From Microbacterium sp. (GTDB taxonomy: Bacteria > Actinomycetota > Actinomycetes > Actinomycetales > Microbacteriaceae), in contig NZ_QFPF01000033.1 of assembly GCF_003248605.1 (NCBI RefSeq), positions 1 through 29,593 of the forward strand: 29,593 nt of DNA. Direction: 5' to 3'. How positions within the stretch are numbered: the first letter of the stretch is position 1; the number at the start of each line of letters is the position of its first letter. Below the pieces are notes generated by a model. It saw only the letters and a program-made list of their open reading frames with translations. It had not been told where the DNA came from and did not search any database. Positions 15,359 through 24,143 of the stretch are shown here, piece by piece. Position numbers and translations under genes: made by a program.

Positions 15359-18222
15359 GCGGCGACGCATTCTCGGCGCGGCATATAGGGATCGACGCCG
15401 CCGCGCAACGCCGCATGCTCGACGCCGTGGGGCATGCCGACGTCGATTCCCTCGTCGATGCGGCGGTGCCCGCCGCTATCCATGCCCGCCCGCGGGCCAC
15501 GAGCGACATCCCGCGGGCTGCGACCGAGGCCGAGGCGCTCGCCGAGCTGCGCGCGTTCGCCTCGGCGAACAGGGCCGCGCGGCCGATGATCGGCCTCGGC
15601 TACTACGACACGCTCACACCGGCGGTCATCACGAGGAACGTCCTCGAGAACCCGTCCTGGTACACCGCCTACACGCCCTACCAGCCCGAGATCTCCCAGG
15701 GGCGCCTCGAGGCGCTGATCAACTTCCAAACCATGGTGACCGATCTCACGGGGCTCGCGACCGCCGGCGCGTCGATGCTCGACGAGCCCACCGCCGTCGT
15801 CGAGGGGATGCTGGTGGCCCGGCGCTCGTCCAAGGCCGCCTCGAACGTGTTCGTGGTCGACGCCGACGCGCTGCCGCAGACGAAGGCCGTGCTGCGCGGG
15901 CGGGCCGAGGCGGTCGGCATCGACATCGTCGAAGTCGACCTCGCGCACGGGGGGATGCTGCCCGACGCGCTCTTCGGCGTGTTCGTGCAGTACCCGGGAG
16001 CGTCCGGCCGGGTGTGGGATCCGTCGGCCGTCATCGACGCCGCGCACCTCGCGGGCGGCCTCGCCGTCGTCGCCGCCGATCTGCTCGCGCTGACCCTGCT
16101 CGCCTCGCCCGCGTCGCTGGGCGCCGACATCGCCGCCGGCACGACACAGCGCTTCGGTGTGCCGCTGGGCTTCGGCGGCCCCCACGCCGGCTACCTCGCC
16201 GTGCGCCAGGGGCTCGAGCGGCAGCTGCCGGGCCGTCTCGTCGGCGTGTCGCAGGACGCCGCGGGTCACCCGGCGTACCGGCTGTCGCTGCAGACCCGCG
16301 AGCAGCACATCCGACGCGAGAAGGCGACCTCCAACATCTGCACGGCGCAGGTGCTGCTGGCCGTCATGGCGGCGATGTACGCCGTATACCACGGGCCCGA
16401 CGGGCTGCACCGGATCGCGACATCCATCGCCCGCCGCGCGGACGCGCTGGCGCGCACCCTGCGCGCGTACGATCTGCCGCTCGTGGCGGAGTCGTTCTTC
16501 GACACGATCCGCGTGGTGGTGCCGAGCTCGGCCGACCGGGTGATCGAGCGGGCGCGCTCGCGGGGGTACCAGCTGCTGCGGGTCGACGACGCGATCGTCG
16601 GCGTCTCGATCGATGAGACGACCACCGACGAGGACCTCGCGCACGTCGCGTGGGCGTTCGGTCTGCCCGATGACCACGAGTTCTCCGTCGACGGGGCGCA
16701 TGCGCTCTCGGGCGCACCGACGTCGATCCGCCGCACGGACTCCTATCTGCAGCATCCCGTGTTCAACACCCACCGCAGCGAGACGTCGATGATGCGCTAC
16801 CTCAAGCAGCTCGCCGATCGGGACTACGCGCTGGACCGCGGGATGATCCCGCTCGGGTCGTGCACGATGAAGCTGAATGCGGCCACCGAGATGGCGGCGG
16901 TGTCGTGGCCGGAGTTCGCGCGGGTGCATCCCTTCGCTCCGGCGTCGGATGTCGTGGGGTACCTCGGGCTGATCGAGCAGCTCGAGACGTGGCTGGCCGA
17001 GGTGACCGGGTACGACGCGGTGTCGCTGCAGCCCAACGCCGGATCTCAGGGTGAGCTCGCGGGGTTGCTCGCGATCCGCGGCTGGCACCGGTCGCGAGGC
17101 GAGGAGGGGCGCGATGTCTGTCTGATCCCGTCTTCTGCGCACGGCACGAACGCCGCCTCGGCGGTGCTGGCGGGCATGCGCGTCGTCGTTGTCGCGTGCG
17201 ACGAGGCCGGAAACGTCGATCTCGACGACCTGCGTGCCAAGATCTCGGCGCACGCCGAGACGCTCGCGGCGCTCATGATCACCTACCCCTCGACGCACGG
17301 CGTGTACGAGCACGACGTGCTCGAGATCACCCAGGCCGTCCACGACGCGGGCGGACAGGTCTACATCGACGGCGCCAACCTCAACGCCCTGCTGGGGTAT
17401 GCGAGATTCGGCGATCTCGGCGGCGACGTGTCGCACCTGAACCTGCACAAGACCTTCGCGATCCCGCACGGCGGGGGCGGGCCGGGGGTCGGTCCCGTCG
17501 CGGCGAAGGCGCACCTGGCCCCGTTCCTGCCGGCCCACCCGTTCGCGCAGCGCGCCGACCACGCCGGCGGGTTCGTGTTCGAGGGCGCGCCGGTGGCGGG
17601 GGCGGGGTACGGTTCTGCCGGCATCCTGCCGATCTCGTGGGCGTACGTGCGCATGATGGGGGCGGACGGCCTCCGCGAGGCGACGGCCACCGCCGTGCTC
17701 TCGGCCAATTACATCGCGGTGCGGCTGCGCGACCACTTCCCGGTGCTGTACACGGGTGAGGGTGGGCTCGTCGCGCACGAGTGCATCCTCGATCTGCGTC
17801 CGCTGCGCGAGCGGACGGGCATCACGGTCGACGATGTCGCCAAGCGCCTGATCGACTACGGCTTCCACGCCCCGACGATGTCCTTCCCCGTCGCCGGCAC
17901 GCTGATGGTCGAGCCGACCGAGTCGGAGGACCTCGCGGAGCTCGACCGCTTCTGCGACGCGATGATCGCGATCCACACCGAGGCGCTGAGGGTCGCGGCG
18001 GGGGAGTGGCCGGCCGATGACAACCCCCTGGTGAACGCGCCGCACACGGCCGAGACGATCGCGGCGGCCGAATGGCAGCATCCGTATTCGCGAGAGGAGG
18101 CCGTGTACCCGGTGCGCTCACTCGTGCGCACGAAGTACTGGCCGCCGGTGCGCCGCATCGACAACGCCTACGGCGACCGCAACCTCGTGTGCGCCTGCCC
18201 GCCGATCGAGGCCTTCGCCTGA
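15355..18222 (+). CDS. gcvP: Glycine dehydrogenase (decarboxylating), P protein
   Basis: A 955-residue single-chain P protein, the same size class as E. coli GcvP (two homologous halves fused). It decarboxylates glycine with PLP and passes the aminomethyl group to Gcv[17 protein letters not shown] opens the N-terminal half; [29 protein letters not shown] and ASMLDEPTA follow. The catalytic half holds [22 protein letters not shown] and [16 protein letters not shown] with PLP-binding Lys699. The start is GTG 15355, 4 nt after GGGGGAGG, in a GTGA overlap with gcvH. No lipoamide dehydrogenase gene (L protein) is nearby; it is usually shared and encoded elsewhere. Confidence 0.95.
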   Translation: MSGDAFSARHIGIDAAAQRRMLDAVGHADVDSLVDAAVPAAIHARPRATSDIPRAATEAEALAELRAFASANRAARPMIGLGYYDTLTPAVITRNVLENPSWYTAYTPYQPEISQGRLEALINFQTMVTDLTGLATAGASMLDEPTAVVEGMLVARRSSKAASNVFVVDADALPQTKAVLRGRAEAVGIDIVEVDLAHGGMLPDALFGVFVQYPGASGRVWDPSAVIDAAHLAGGLAVVAADLLALTLLASPASLGADIAAGTTQRFGVPLGFGGPHAGYLAVRQGLERQLPGRLVGVSQDAAGHPAYRLSLQTREQHIRREKATSNICTAQVLLAVMAAMYAVYHGPDGLHRIATSIARRADALARTLRAYDLPLVAESFFDTIRVVVPSSADRVIERARSRGYQLLRVDDAIVGVSIDETTTDEDLAHVAWAFGLPDDHEFSVDGAHALSGAPTSIRRTDSYLQHPVFNTHRSETSMMRYLKQLADRDYALDRGMIPLGSCTMKLNAATEMAAVSWPEFARVHPFAPASDVVGYLGLIEQLETWLAEVTGYDAVSLQPNAGSQGELAGLLAIRGWHRSRGEEGRDVCLIPSSAHGTNAASAVLAGMRVVVVACDEAGNVDLDDLRAKISAHAETLAALMITYPSTHGVYEHDVLEITQAVHDAGGQVYIDGANLNALLGYARFGDLGGDVSHLNLHKTFAIPHGGGGPGVGPVAAKAHLAPFLPAHPFAQRADHAGGFVFEGAPVAGAGYGSAGILPISWAYVRMMGADGLREATATAVLSANYIAVRLRDHFPVLYTGEGGLVAHECILDLRPLRERTGITVDDVAKRLIDYGFHAPTMSFPVAGTLMVEPTESEDLAELDRFCDAMIAIHTEALRVAAGEWPADDNPLVNAPHTAETIAAAEWQHPYSREEAVYPVRSLVRTKYWPPVRRIDNAYGDRNLVCACPPIEAFA

Positions 18223-18236
18223 CGGGGTCGGCCCGC

Positions 18237-18303
18237 CGAACCCACATTTTTGCAGCGAGCCATCAGCCGACGCGTGGTGGTTCGCTGCAAACGTGTGGGT
18301 TCG
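18237..18303 (+). repeat. 67-nt palindromic element, copy 3
   Basis: Lies between the convergent gcvP and AbiEi-like genes, 14 nt after the gcvP stop. The left arm is the same 25 nt as in copies 1, 2 and 4 (CGAACCCACA...GCGAGCC). The right arm has small changes, including a G:U-compatible change (GGTTCGC for GGCTCGC), so the hairpin still folds. It may act as a bidirectional transcript end, but it has no downstream U-tract. Confidence 0.9.
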
Positions 18304-18325
18304 CGCGTCGGCGGGCGGGGGCGGG

Positions 18326-19273
18326 TCAGCGAAGCGGGCGGATCGTCGCGAGCATGGCGCGGTCCCGGGGCATCACCTGCGGGAGCCCCGCGTGCCGCAG
18401 TTTCTTCTCCAGCAGTGTCACGCGGTGCGCGTCGCGCCAGTCCCACCGCGCGAATCCGTCCGACTGGCGTCGTAGGCGATCTTCGCGCACCTTCTCCCGC
18501 ACGATCTTGCGCACCGCTTCTTCCGCGGTCTCGGCCCTGTACTTGCCGTAGCCGTCGGACTCGCCGATCGCGCGATAGGTCGGCCACCAGAAGTCGGACC
18601 GATCGTCGACGCCCTCCGCCGAGAAGACCTGCTGCAGCACAGGAACGGGGAACCCCAACCACGAGATCACCGCGCGGCTGACGGATTCGCCCGAGGATTC
18701 GGCGCGGCCGTCGGCAAACTCCCACGCCCACGCCAGCATCCGCTCATTGCGGCGGTCGGGGTCCGCCGCCGACCAGTCATGCAGATCCGTCGTGTTCATG
18801 CCACGGCGAAGGCTCGCGTCGATCACGGCGAGCGCGTAGGCGGGAGTGAGATACCGACTGGTGTCGACGACCGTCGAGACCAGGTCGGTGACCAGCCGTC
18901 CATCGAGCCGGATGACCTCGCGGTGCCCGGTGAGGGCGTGCACGACGACGTCGCCGAACGTGCGCGTGCTGCGGCGGCTCGGATCGAACAGGTGGATGAA
19001 CGCGGGATCCCCGAAGATCGGGAGCCCGTGAAGGGCGGCGGCGGACTCGCGCATGAATGCTGAGCCGGGAAAGACGAGTGCGGCGGCTTTGACGCGCTCG
19101 ACGTATCGCGCGTGCGGTTCCAGCCCTCGCCACCACGCCGTGGGGGCGTACACGCCGGGCCGCACACGGATGAGTTCGCGGGAGCGCACGCGACCGTACA
19201 TTCCGATCGGCATCCGTCGCTCGTCTGCTGCGAGGAGGAAGGAGTCGGGTGCGGCCGCTGTCGGAGGAGTCAT
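18326..19273 (-). CDS. Orphan AbiEi-like protein with DUF559/Vsr-like nuclease-type C-terminus
   Basis: A 315-residue protein of a type common in actinobacteria and usually labelled AbiEi-family antitoxin. The N-terminal part (about 15-50: RVRSRELIRVRPGVYAPTAWW) resembles the winged-helix AbiEi domain. The C-terminal part has a motif set like DUF559/Vsr-type endonucleases: E196 in SGESVSR, Asp227 in RSDFWWP, then GESDGYGKY (E238, D240, K244) and KVREDRLRR. No partner toxin (AbiEii nucleotidyltransferase) is adjacent, so the antitoxin label is doubtful; a DNA-binding nuclease-like protein is equally possible. The start at ATG 19273 is not certain: no ribosome site is seen and an in-frame GTG lies 18 nt upstream. 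The gene is bracketed by palindrome copies 3 and 4. Confidence 0.75.
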   Translation of the reverse strand: MTPPTAAAPDSFLLAADERRMPIGMYGRVRSRELIRVRPGVYAPTAWWRGLEPHARYVERVKAAALVFPGSAFMRESAAALHGLPIFGDPAFIHLFDPSRRSTRTFGDVVVHALTGHREVIRLDGRLVTDLVSTVVDTSRYLTPAYALAVIDASLRRGMNTTDLHDWSAADPDRRNERMLAWAWEFADGRAESSGESVSRAVISWLGFPVPVLQQVFSAEGVDDRSDFWWPTYRAIGESDGYGKYRAETAEEAVRKIVREKVREDRLRRQSDGFARWDWRDAHRVTLLEKKLRHAGLPQVMPRDRAMLATIRPLR

Positions 19274-19376
19274 CGGGCCACCATGGCCCACGGTGCCCGC
19301 GCCGCGAGCGTCGCCGAGCGCTGTTGAAGCTCGTGGCCGCCGCCGCGCGCGATGTGGAGGAGCCGTGGCCGCTTCG
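19274..19376. other. Spacer between the AbiEi-like gene and palindrome copy 4
   Basis: About 100 nt upstream of the AbiEi-like gene. No recognisable promoter, terminator or reading frame with support. It must hold the promoter if the gene has its own. Confidence 0.3.
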
Positions 19377-19443
19377 CGAACCCACATTTTTGCAGCGAGC
19401 CGACATCGGACGATTGGTGGCTCGCTGCAAAAATGTGGGTTCG
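19377..19443 (+). repeat. 67-nt palindromic element, copy 4 (perfect arms)
   Basis: The most intact copy: 25-nt arms (19377-19401 and 19419-19443) are exact reverse complements around a 17-nt centre. It lies upstream of the AbiEi-like gene and downstream of the CPBP gene, both read leftward. Its arm is the apparent parent of the left arms of copies 1-3. Confidence 0.95.
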
Positions 19444-19554
19444 GCGGATGGCCCGGCCGGGACGGGCGCGGGCGCGGGCGCGGCGGGGGCGGCCGGGGGC
19501 GGGGTGGATGCCGGGGGCCGCGACCGCGCGGGACCGCAATGGTGCGGCGGCGGG
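19444..19554. other. GC-only low-complexity spacer
   Basis: A stretch dominated by short GGGCGC and GGCGGGGGC runs with no AT-rich element or credible gene. It lies between palindrome copy 4 and the 3' end of the CPBP gene. Confidence 0.4.
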
Positions 19555-20409
19555 TCAGGGTGCGGACGTCGTCGTCACCGCGGGCGTCGGCGTCGACGAC
19601 GGCGCGGCGGGCGGCGCGAAGACATCGGGCCAGAGGGCCGCGGCGAGCGGATACCCGACGAAGGCGATCACATCGATCAGCGTGTGCGCGATGACGAGGG
19701 GCATCACGCGCCCCCAGCGCCGGTAGCACCAGCCGAAGACGATGCCCATCGCGAAGTTCCCGAGCATGGGGCCGAAGCCCTGGTAGGCGTGATAGCAGGC
19801 GCGCAGCGCCGCCGTCGCCAGGATGATCGGCCACCATCCCCAGCCCAGGCGCCGCAGTCGGTCGAAGAGGTATCCGAGCATGATGACCTCTTCGACCAGT
19901 CCCGCCCGCAGCGCCGAGAGCACGAGCAGCGGCACGGTCCACCAGGACGAATCCAGCGGCGATGCCGCCACCGCCACCGTCACTCCTAGCGAGCGCCCGA
20001 CCGCGTAGAGCGCGAGCCCCGGCACTCCGATCACGACGATCAGCAGCATCCCGCGGGCGAGGTCGCCGCCGAAGCGCGAGAAGTCGAGCCCGATGCGCCG
20101 GAGGGCGTTCGAGCCCGGCTCCCACAGCAGGTACACGACGAGCGCGACGAGCGCGAGGTCGAAGAAGACCGACAGCACCTGGTAGACCGCGTCCCAGATG
20201 GCGAGGGCGTCGCGCGAAGGGTTCAGCTGCGTCTGCTGCTGGGACAGCGGGATGGATGCCGTCACCCGGCGCAGCAGCGTCAGCAGCGAGTAGAGGGCCG
20301 ACTGCCCGATCGTGACGGCCAGGATGATACCGAGTTCCCACCGCAGACGTACTCGCTCCGGGTCGGTTCCCAGCGGTCTCGGATCGATCACCCCGTCAGA
20401 TTGCCACAT
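19555..20409 (-). CDS. CPBP-family intramembrane metalloprotease (CAAX protease/bacteriocin-processing type)
   Basis: A 284-residue membrane protein with about seven or eight hydrophobic segments. The CPBP (ABI) motifs are visible: EEVIMLGYLFDRL (Glu173-Glu174), HAYQGFGPMLGNFAMGIVFGW (His207; 21 residues counted in two parts) and PLVIAHTLIDV (His242). The usual Arg of EExxxR is Leu178 here, a variant seen in actinobacterial members. The Pro/Thr/Ser-rich tail (PAAPSSTPTPAVTTTSAP) is probably a disordered terminus. Family roles include processing prenylated proteins or bacteriocin self-immunity; the substrate is unknown. The ATG at 20409 lacks a Shine-Dalgarno, and a GTG 18 nt further in is an alternative start. 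Divergent from the peptide-importer operon. Confidence 0.8.
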   Translation of the reverse strand: MWQSDGVIDPRPLGTDPERVRLRWELGIILAVTIGQSALYSLLTLLRRVTASIPLSQQQTQLNPSRDALAIWDAVYQVLSVFFDLALVALVVYLLWEPGSNALRRIGLDFSRFGGDLARGMLLIVVIGVPGLALYAVGRSLGVTVAVAASPLDSSWWTVPLLVLSALRAGLVEEVIMLGYLFDRLRRLGWGWWPIILATAALRACYHAYQGFGPMLGNFAMGIVFGWCYRRWGRVMPLVIAHTLIDVIAFVGYPLAAALWPDVFAPPAAPSSTPTPAVTTTSAP

Positions 20410-20454
20410 GAGGGCGCCGATGAGTAAAGGCTATGTAACGGTTATGCCAAAGAT

Positions 20455-20484
20455 TTGGAGCAAACCCATCAGGATGCCTAGGGT
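20455..20484 (+). promoter_or_regulatory. Promoter of the peptide-importer operon
   Basis: TTGGAG (20455-20460) and TAGGGT (20479-20484) are separated by 18 nt. The expected start near 20491 leaves a leader of about 62 nt. Upstream, 20410-20454 is AT-rich and contains TAAC-G-GTTA. Motif match only. Confidence 0.45.
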
Positions 20485-20502
20485 TTCCGTATCCCGCGCA
20501 GT

Positions 20503-20516
20503 GTCACCCGTGTGAC
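20503..20516. promoter_or_regulatory. Candidate operator GTCAC-N4-GTGAC in the importer leader
   Basis: A perfect 5-bp-arm palindrome about 12 nt downstream of the predicted transcription start of the first solute-binding protein gene. It could be a repressor site or a small mRNA hairpin. No family assignment. Confidence 0.35.
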
Positions 20517-20552
20517 GCCTGCGCGAAAACACCTTTCCTGATGGAGGAACAC

Positions 20553-22115
20553 GTGAAGCGCAACAAGATCGCCCTGTCGGGCATCGCGCTGCTGGGCGTC
20601 GGTGGGCTCACGCTCGCCGGCTGCGCCGGTGGCGGGTCGACCGACGACGGCACGGATGAGGGCGCCACCAGCGCCGCGATCATCACCACGAACGGCTCGG
20701 AGCCGGAGAACCCGCTGATCCCCACGGCGACCAACGAGGTCGGCGGCGGCAAGATCCTCGACGCGATCTTCGCGGGCCTGGTCTCGTACGAGGCCGACGG
20801 CACCCCGGTCAACGACATGGCCGAGGAGATCACGGTCGATGACCCGCAGAACCTCACGGTGAAGATCAAGGAAGGCCAGTACTTCACCGATGGTGAAGAG
20901 GTCACGGCCGACAACTTCATCAACGCCTGGAACTACGGCGCACTCGCCTCGAACGCCCAGTACAACAGCTACTTCTTCGAGGACATCGAGGGGTTCAGCT
21001 ACGACGAGGACTCGGAGCTGACGGGCCTCGAGCAGGTCGATGACTACACGTTCACGATCGCGCTGAACAAGCCCGCCTCGGACTTCGCGCTGCGCCTGGG
21101 CTACTCGGCGTACTATCCGCTGCCCGACGCTGCGTTCGAGGACATGGCCGCGTTCGGTGAGAACCCGATCGGCAACGGCCCGTACATGCTCGACGGCGAA
21201 GGCGCGTGGCAGCACGACGTGCAGATCGACCTGGTCAAGAACGAGGACTACCAGGGCGCCGACCTGCTCGGCGGTACGGTCGACGTCATCGACGCGATCC
21301 CGCCGTCGGCGCTGGCCTCGTTCGAGTCCGACCTGGGCGAGCGGGCGGTCAACCAGCCCGCCGCGGTGTTCCAGTCGTTCACGATCGCGCAGAACCTGCC
21401 CCACTTCGAGGGTGAGGAAGGCCAGCTGCGCCGCGCCGCCATCTCGATGGCGATCAACCGCGACGAGATCACCGAGACGATCTTCCAGGGCACCCGCACC
21501 CCCGCGAGCGACTTCACCTCGCCCGTGATCGACGGCTGGTCGGACTCGCTCGAGGGTGCTGAGGTCCTGGAGTACAACCCCGAGCAGGCCGTGGAGCTCT
21601 GGGCTCAGGCCGATGCCATCTCGCCGTGGGAGGGCACCTTCCAGATCGCGTACAACGCCGACGGCGGCCACGACCAGTGGGTCGACGCGGTCTCGAACTC
21701 GATCAAGAACACGCTCGGCATCGAGGCCTCGGGTGCTCCGTACCCGACCTTCGCAGAGCTGCGCGAGCTCGTGAACTCCCGCACGATCACGACGGCGTTC
21801 CGCACCGGATGGCAGGCCGACTACCCCGGTCTGTACAACTTCCTGGGGCCCCTCTACGCGTCCAACGCGGGCTCCAACGACGGTGACTACTCGAACCCCG
21901 AGTTCGACGACCTCATCGCCGAGGGCATCTCCAGCACCGACCCGGCCGCGGCCAACGAGCTCTTCCAGCAGGCGCAGAGCGTCCTGCTGCAGGACCTCCC
22001 GGCCCTGCCGCTCTGGTACTCGAACGTCACCGGCGGCTACGCCGAGACGGTCGAGAACGTGGAGTTCGGCTGGAACTCGGTTCCGCTGTACCACCAGATC
22101 ACCAAGGCCGAGTAA
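20553..22115 (+). CDS. Peptide ABC transporter solute-binding lipoprotein (SBP_bac_5), first copy
   Basis: A 520-residue lipoprotein. MKRNKIALSGIALLGVGG followed by LTLAGC (Cys24) is a signal peptide with lipobox. The mature part is an OppA/DppA-type binding protein: FAGLVSYEADGTPVNDMAE, VKIKEGQYFTDGEEVTADNF, the central NEDYQGADLLGG, RRAAISMAINRDEITE and a C-terminal ALPLWYSNVTGGY. It binds peptides or similar ligands outside the membrane for the permeases downstream. The start is GTG 20553, 5 nt after GGAGG; an ATG 12 nt upstream is part of the ribosome binding site (ATGGAGGAAC) and would spoil the signal peptide. Very acidic, as usual for this group. Confidence 0.92.
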   Translation: MKRNKIALSGIALLGVGGLTLAGCAGGGSTDDGTDEGATSAAIITTNGSEPENPLIPTATNEVGGGKILDAIFAGLVSYEADGTPVNDMAEEITVDDPQNLTVKIKEGQYFTDGEEVTADNFINAWNYGALASNAQYNSYFFEDIEGFSYDEDSELTGLEQVDDYTFTIALNKPASDFALRLGYSAYYPLPDAAFEDMAAFGENPIGNGPYMLDGEGAWQHDVQIDLVKNEDYQGADLLGGTVDVIDAIPPSALASFESDLGERAVNQPAAVFQSFTIAQNLPHFEGEEGQLRRAAISMAINRDEITETIFQGTRTPASDFTSPVIDGWSDSLEGAEVLEYNPEQAVELWAQADAISPWEGTFQIAYNADGGHDQWVDAVSNSIKNTLGIEASGAPYPTFAELRELVNSRTITTAFRTGWQADYPGLYNFLGPLYASNAGSNDGDYSNPEFDDLIAEGISSTDPAAANELFQQAQSVLLQDLPALPLWYSNVTGGYAETVENVEFGWNSVPLYHQITKAE

Positions 22116-22129
22116 GGCCTGATCTCTGC

Positions 22130-22166
22130 TCGCGAGGCGGTGACGAACCACGTCACCGCCTCGCGA
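22130..22166 (+). terminator. Strong hairpin between the binding protein and permease genes
   Basis: A 16-bp perfect stem (22130-22145 with 22151-22166) around the loop AACCA, 15 nt after the binding-protein stop. The tract after it is GACATGTTTCCCC, only weakly U-rich. Such a stem probably ends part of the transcription or protects the 3' end of the binding-protein mRNA, giving more binding protein than permease. Confidence 0.7.
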
Positions 22167-22276
22167 CATGTTTCCCCTTGGGTATCGCGCCGGTCGCACC
22201 CGACGCGGCACGATGCTCTTAGCGGACGCGCCCGCGAACCCGCAGACGCGCCCGACGATCCCGGAGGGAGAAGAGG

Positions 22277-23206
22277 GTGGCCAGCTACATCCTCAGACGA
22301 CTGCTGCAGGTGATCCCCGTGTTCTTCGGGGCCACCCTGCTGATCTACTTCATGGTGTTCGCCATGCCGGGCGATCCGATCCTCGCCCTCTTCGGCGACC
22401 GGACGCCCAACCCCGCCCTGCTCGAGCAGATCCGGGAGCAGTACCATCTGAACGACCCGTTCATCGTGCAGTACTTCTACTACATCATCGGGGTCTTCCA
22501 GGGTGACTTCGGCGTGAGCTTCTCGGGGCAGCCGGTGAGCGAGGTGCTCGCCCGCACCTTCCCCGTCACGCTGCGCCTGGCCGCGATGGCCATTGCCATC
22601 GAGCTCGTGCTCGCGATCGTCATCGGCACGATCTCGGGCATCCGCAAGGGCAAGATCTTCGACAACGCCTCGCTCGTCATCGCGCTCGTCTTCGTCGCGG
22701 TGCCGGTGTTCGTGCTCGCCTTCCTCGCCCAGTACTTCCTCGCCATCCAGCTCGGCTGGTTCCGTCCGACGGTGGGCGCCCAGAACGACTGGGGCGACCT
22801 GTGGCTGCCCGCGATCGTGCTGGGCCTGAGCCTCTACGCCACGAGCATGCGCCTGACGCGAGCCTCCGTGATCGACACGCTCAACCAGGACTGGGTGCGC
22901 ACCGCCTACAGCAAGGGGCTGCCGCGCCGGCGCGTCGTGCCGGTGCATGTGCTGCGCAACTCGCTGCTGCCGGTCATCACCAACACCGCCACGAACTTCG
23001 GCGTGCTGATGGTGGGCGCCACGGTCACCGAGGGCATCTTCAACGTGCCCGGCGTCGGCAACACCCTCTATCAGGCGATCACGCGCCAGGAGGGCCCGAC
23101 CGTGGTCTCCTTCGTGAGCGTCTTCGTCATCGTCTACGTGCTGGTCAACCTCGTGGTCGACCTGTTCTACGGCCTGCTCGACCCGAGGATCCGCTATGCC
23201 AAGTGA
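22277..23206 (+). CDS. Peptide ABC transporter permease, DppB/OppB type
   Basis: A 309-residue membrane protein beginning MASYILRRLLQVIPVFFGATLLIYF, the typical DppB N-terminus, followed by MPGDPILALFGDR, about six transmembrane segments, and the ATPase-docking loop YSKGLPRRRVVPVHVLRNSLLPVI (split here). GVLMVGATVTEGIFNVPGVG is conserved in the family. It forms half of the channel with the next gene. The start is GTG 22277, preceded by GGAGGGAG. The stop lies inside the next gene (11-nt overlap). Confidence 0.93.
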   Translation: MASYILRRLLQVIPVFFGATLLIYFMVFAMPGDPILALFGDRTPNPALLEQIREQYHLNDPFIVQYFYYIIGVFQGDFGVSFSGQPVSEVLARTFPVTLRLAAMAIAIELVLAIVIGTISGIRKGKIFDNASLVIALVFVAVPVFVLAFLAQYFLAIQLGWFRPTVGAQNDWGDLWLPAIVLGLSLYATSMRLTRASVIDTLNQDWVRTAYSKGLPRRRVVPVHVLRNSLLPVITNTATNFGVLMVGATVTEGIFNVPGVGNTLYQAITRQEGPTVVSFVSVFVIVYVLVNLVVDLFYGLLDPRIRYAK

Positions 23207-24143
23207 TCAGCTCTCCCCGACGCACTTCGTCGCACCGGTCAAGGACGCCGAGGTCACCGTCGATGCGGTCCGCATCGACGCGAAGCCCCGAAACCTCTGG
23301 ACGGACGCCTGGGCCGACATCCGCCGCCGCCCCACGTTCTGGATCACGAGCATCGTGGTCTTCATCGTGGTGCTGATGGCCTTCGCCCCGACGCTGTTCA
23401 CCCAGGTGCCGCCGAACAACGACTGCTTCCTCAGCAACAGCAACGGCGGTCCCGCCCCCGGGCACCCGCTGGGCTTCACGTTCCAGGGCTGCGACATCTG
23501 GTCGCGCATCGTCTGGGGCGCGCGCACCTCGCTGCTCGTCGGCATCCTCGCCACCATCATCGGCACGGTCATCGGCGTCATCATGGGCGCGCTCGCCGGC
23601 TTCTACGGCGGGTGGCTCGACTCGGTGCTCTCGCGCGTGGGCGACATCTTCTTCGCGATCCCCTACATCCTCGCCGCGATCGTCGTCATGAGCGTGTTCT
23701 CGCAGAACCGCACCCCTCTGCTGCTCGCCTTCGCGATCGGCGGCTTCGCGTGGGCGTCCACGGCGCGGGTCATCCGCGCCGAGGTGCTGCGCGTTCGCCA
23801 GGCGGACTTCGTGACGGCATCCCGCGCCCTCGGCCTGTCCCGCTTCCGCACCCTGGTGAGCCACGTGCTGCCCAACGCCCTCGCACCCGTCATCGTGATC
23901 GCGACGATCACGCTGGGCGCGGCGATCTCGGCCGAGGCGACCCTGTCGTTCCTCGGCGTGGGACTCGGCAGCGACACCATGTCGTGGGGCCTCGACATCA
24001 GCCAGGCGCAGTCCTCGCTCCGGGTCGCCCCGATGGCACTGATCTATCCCTCGATCGCCCTGACCGTGACGGTGCTGGCGTTCATCATCCTGGGCGAGCT
24101 TCTGCGCGACGCCCTCGACCCGAAGGCGAGGGCCCGCCGATGA
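23196..24143 (+). CDS. Peptide ABC transporter permease, DppC/OppC type
   Basis: A 315-residue membrane protein with an N-terminal cytoplasmic tail of about 45 residues, then WADIRRRPTFWITSIVVF and a first helix. GFTFQGCDIWSRIVWGARTSLLVG, ALAGFYGGWLDSVLSRVGDIFFAIPYI, the EAA loop SRALGLSRFRTLVSHVLPNA and EATLSFLGVGLGSDTMSWG are standard for DppC. Extra cysteines in an extracytoplasmic loop (NNDCFLSNSN and QGCDIW) could pair. It overlaps both neighbours (11 nt upstream; ATGA downstream). Confidence 0.93.
   Translation: MPSDQLSPTHFVAPVKDAEVTVDAVRIDAKPRNLWTDAWADIRRRPTFWITSIVVFIVVLMAFAPTLFTQVPPNNDCFLSNSNGGPAPGHPLGFTFQGCDIWSRIVWGARTSLLVGILATIIGTVIGVIMGALAGFYGGWLDSVLSRVGDIFFAIPYILAAIVVMSVFSQNRTPLLLAFAIGGFAWASTARVIRAEVLRVRQADFVTASRALGLSRFRTLVSHVLPNALAPVIVIATITLGAAISAEATLSFLGVGLGSDTMSWGLDISQAQSSLRVAPMALIYPSIALTVTVLAFIILGELLRDALDPKARARR

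Noticed and set aside
15178..18081. 967-residue minus-strand frame opposite gcvP
   Set aside because: Antisense shadow of gcvP, with no recognisable domain and no start signal.
18326..19273. Complete type IV toxin-antitoxin (AbiE) or phage-defence module
   Set aside because: No AbiEii toxin or other defence gene is adjacent; neighbours are gcvP and a CPBP protein.
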